Source: an uncultured bacterium
Lineage (GTDB): Bacteria; Fidelibacterota; Marinisomatia; Marinisomatales; UBA1611
Direction: 5' to 3'
NCBI GenBank assembly: GCA_938092125.1
Contig: CALKMQ010000109.1
Coordinates: 1-7,240 of the forward strand
Length of the DNA: 7,240 nucleotides
In this document: positions 6,947-7,240 of the stretch, piece by piece
How the letters are laid out: the number at the start of each line of letters is the position of its first letter
How positions within the stretch are numbered: the first letter of the stretch is position 1
Notes under the pieces: model-generated
The model's database searches: none
The model's input: only the letters and a program-made list of their open reading frames with translations
Told to the model about the DNA's origin: nothing
Program-made: the position numbers and the translations under genes

Positions 6947-7240
6947 TTACAAATTTTGTTTTTCACCAGAGATGTATTTTGTACCCTTAAAATTTCCGTC
7001 CCAACGTTTACCATCTTTATATGAACCATTTACTATTAGATTCCCATCACTTGACCATTCGAACCATTGCCCATCTTTTTTACCGTTATTATAATCCCCA
7101 TTATATTTTTTTTGCCCATTATCATACCACCATATCCAGACGCCATGTTTTTGCCCATCTTTATAATTTCTTTTATAATATCTTTGCCCATTATAATACC
7201 ACGCTCTCCACTCGCCATTTTTTTTGTTATCTAAGTAGCT
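6947..7240 (-). CDS. MORN-2 repeat protein, N-terminus missing
   Basis: An open frame enters from the right edge (base 7240 is the first base of a codon) and ends at a TAA at 6947-6949, giving 97 visible residues. The protein is built from 24-residue units of the type 'Y.DG+.+G.W..WY.NGQ....' with conserved Tyr, Gly and Trp, which is the MORN-2 (YwqK-like) repeat. Copies start at visible residues 2, 26 and 50, and a decayed last unit starts at 74. Such repeats form elongated beta-hairpin stacks. Their bacterial functions vary and are mostly unknown: some members are annotated as antitoxins, others are surface or lipoproteins. Whether this one has a signal peptide cannot be seen. It lies 38 bases upstream of the phosphatase gene on the same strand. 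Confidence 0.88.
   Translation of the reverse strand, partial: SYLDNKKNGEWRAWYYNGQRYYKRNYKDGQKHGVWIWWYDNGQKKYNGDYNNGKKDGQWFEWSSDGNLIVNGSYKDGKRWDGNFKGTKYISGEKQNL
6950..7237 (-). repeat. Tandem MORN-2 coding repeats, 72-base period
   Basis: The unit boundaries in the coding direction are 7166-7237, 7094-7165 and 7022-7093, followed by a degenerate fourth unit at 6950-7021 that retains YKDGKRW and then diverges. The period is exactly 24 codons with no insertions. Conserved positions are Tyr at 2, 26, 50 and 74, a Gly/Asn-Gly turn, and Trp at 11, 35 and 59 of the visible protein. The degenerate last copy forms the C-terminus. Confidence 0.85.

Noticed and set aside
7036..7218. Minus-strand open frame of 60 codons rich in Gly, Met and Ile
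   Set aside because: It is the out-of-frame shadow of the MORN-2 repeats. Its pseudo-repeats (MGK, IIK) simply mirror the 72-base coding period of the real frame.

Overview
The window is a compact, A+T-rich bacterial segment in which every gene I can support lies on the minus strand. Reading in the direction of transcription (from high to low coordinates), it holds: the C-terminal part of a MORN-2 repeat protein (6947-7240, runs off the right edge); a short-form Ppx/GppA family phosphatase (6003-6908); a fusion of a DCC1-like thiol-disulfide oxidoreductase domain with a lipase maturation factor (LMF1-like) membrane protein (3888-5987); a secreted PKD plus six-bladed NHL-type beta-propeller protein (1783-3837); and the first 580 residues of a large secreted, phage-tail-fibre-like repeat protein (1-1741, runs off the left edge). 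Gaps between genes are only 15-50 bases. I see no convincing terminator or promoter in any of them, so the five genes could be one transcription unit. No stretch over 300 bases lacks a gene, and I see no RNA gene, insertion sequence or CRISPR array.

Organism: probably a marine member of the FCB superphylum, with Candidatus Marinimicrobia (SAR406) my best guess and Bacteroidota or a related phylum as alternatives. This is inference. It rests on low G+C, standard genetic code, two signal peptides whose predicted mature proteins begin with Gln (the 'Q-rule' known from Bacteroidetes), usually weak or absent Shine-Dalgarno sequences, and the N-terminal 'SYQG.L' module of the fibre protein followed by 'GDGSG.TGV' and 'ELN..DGVTSNIQTQLD' modules. 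No phylogenetic marker gene is present.

How the genes may work together: three of the five products are envelope or exported proteins. The DCC-LMF membrane protein resembles factors that help secreted enzymes mature in eukaryotes, and it sits just upstream of two signal-peptide-bearing proteins. A folding or export-assistance link is an attractive but untested inference. The phosphatase (polyphosphate or pppGpp turnover) and MORN protein show no obvious functional tie to the rest.

The most unusual material is (a) the fibre protein, whose distal part consists of alternating 17- and 20-residue units carrying the (I/V)xxNTxx trimeric coiled-coil motif, joined to a cell-exported N-terminal head, and (b) the central domain of the propeller protein, which looks like a diverged CsgG/TolB-N-type domain inserted between a PKD domain and the propeller.
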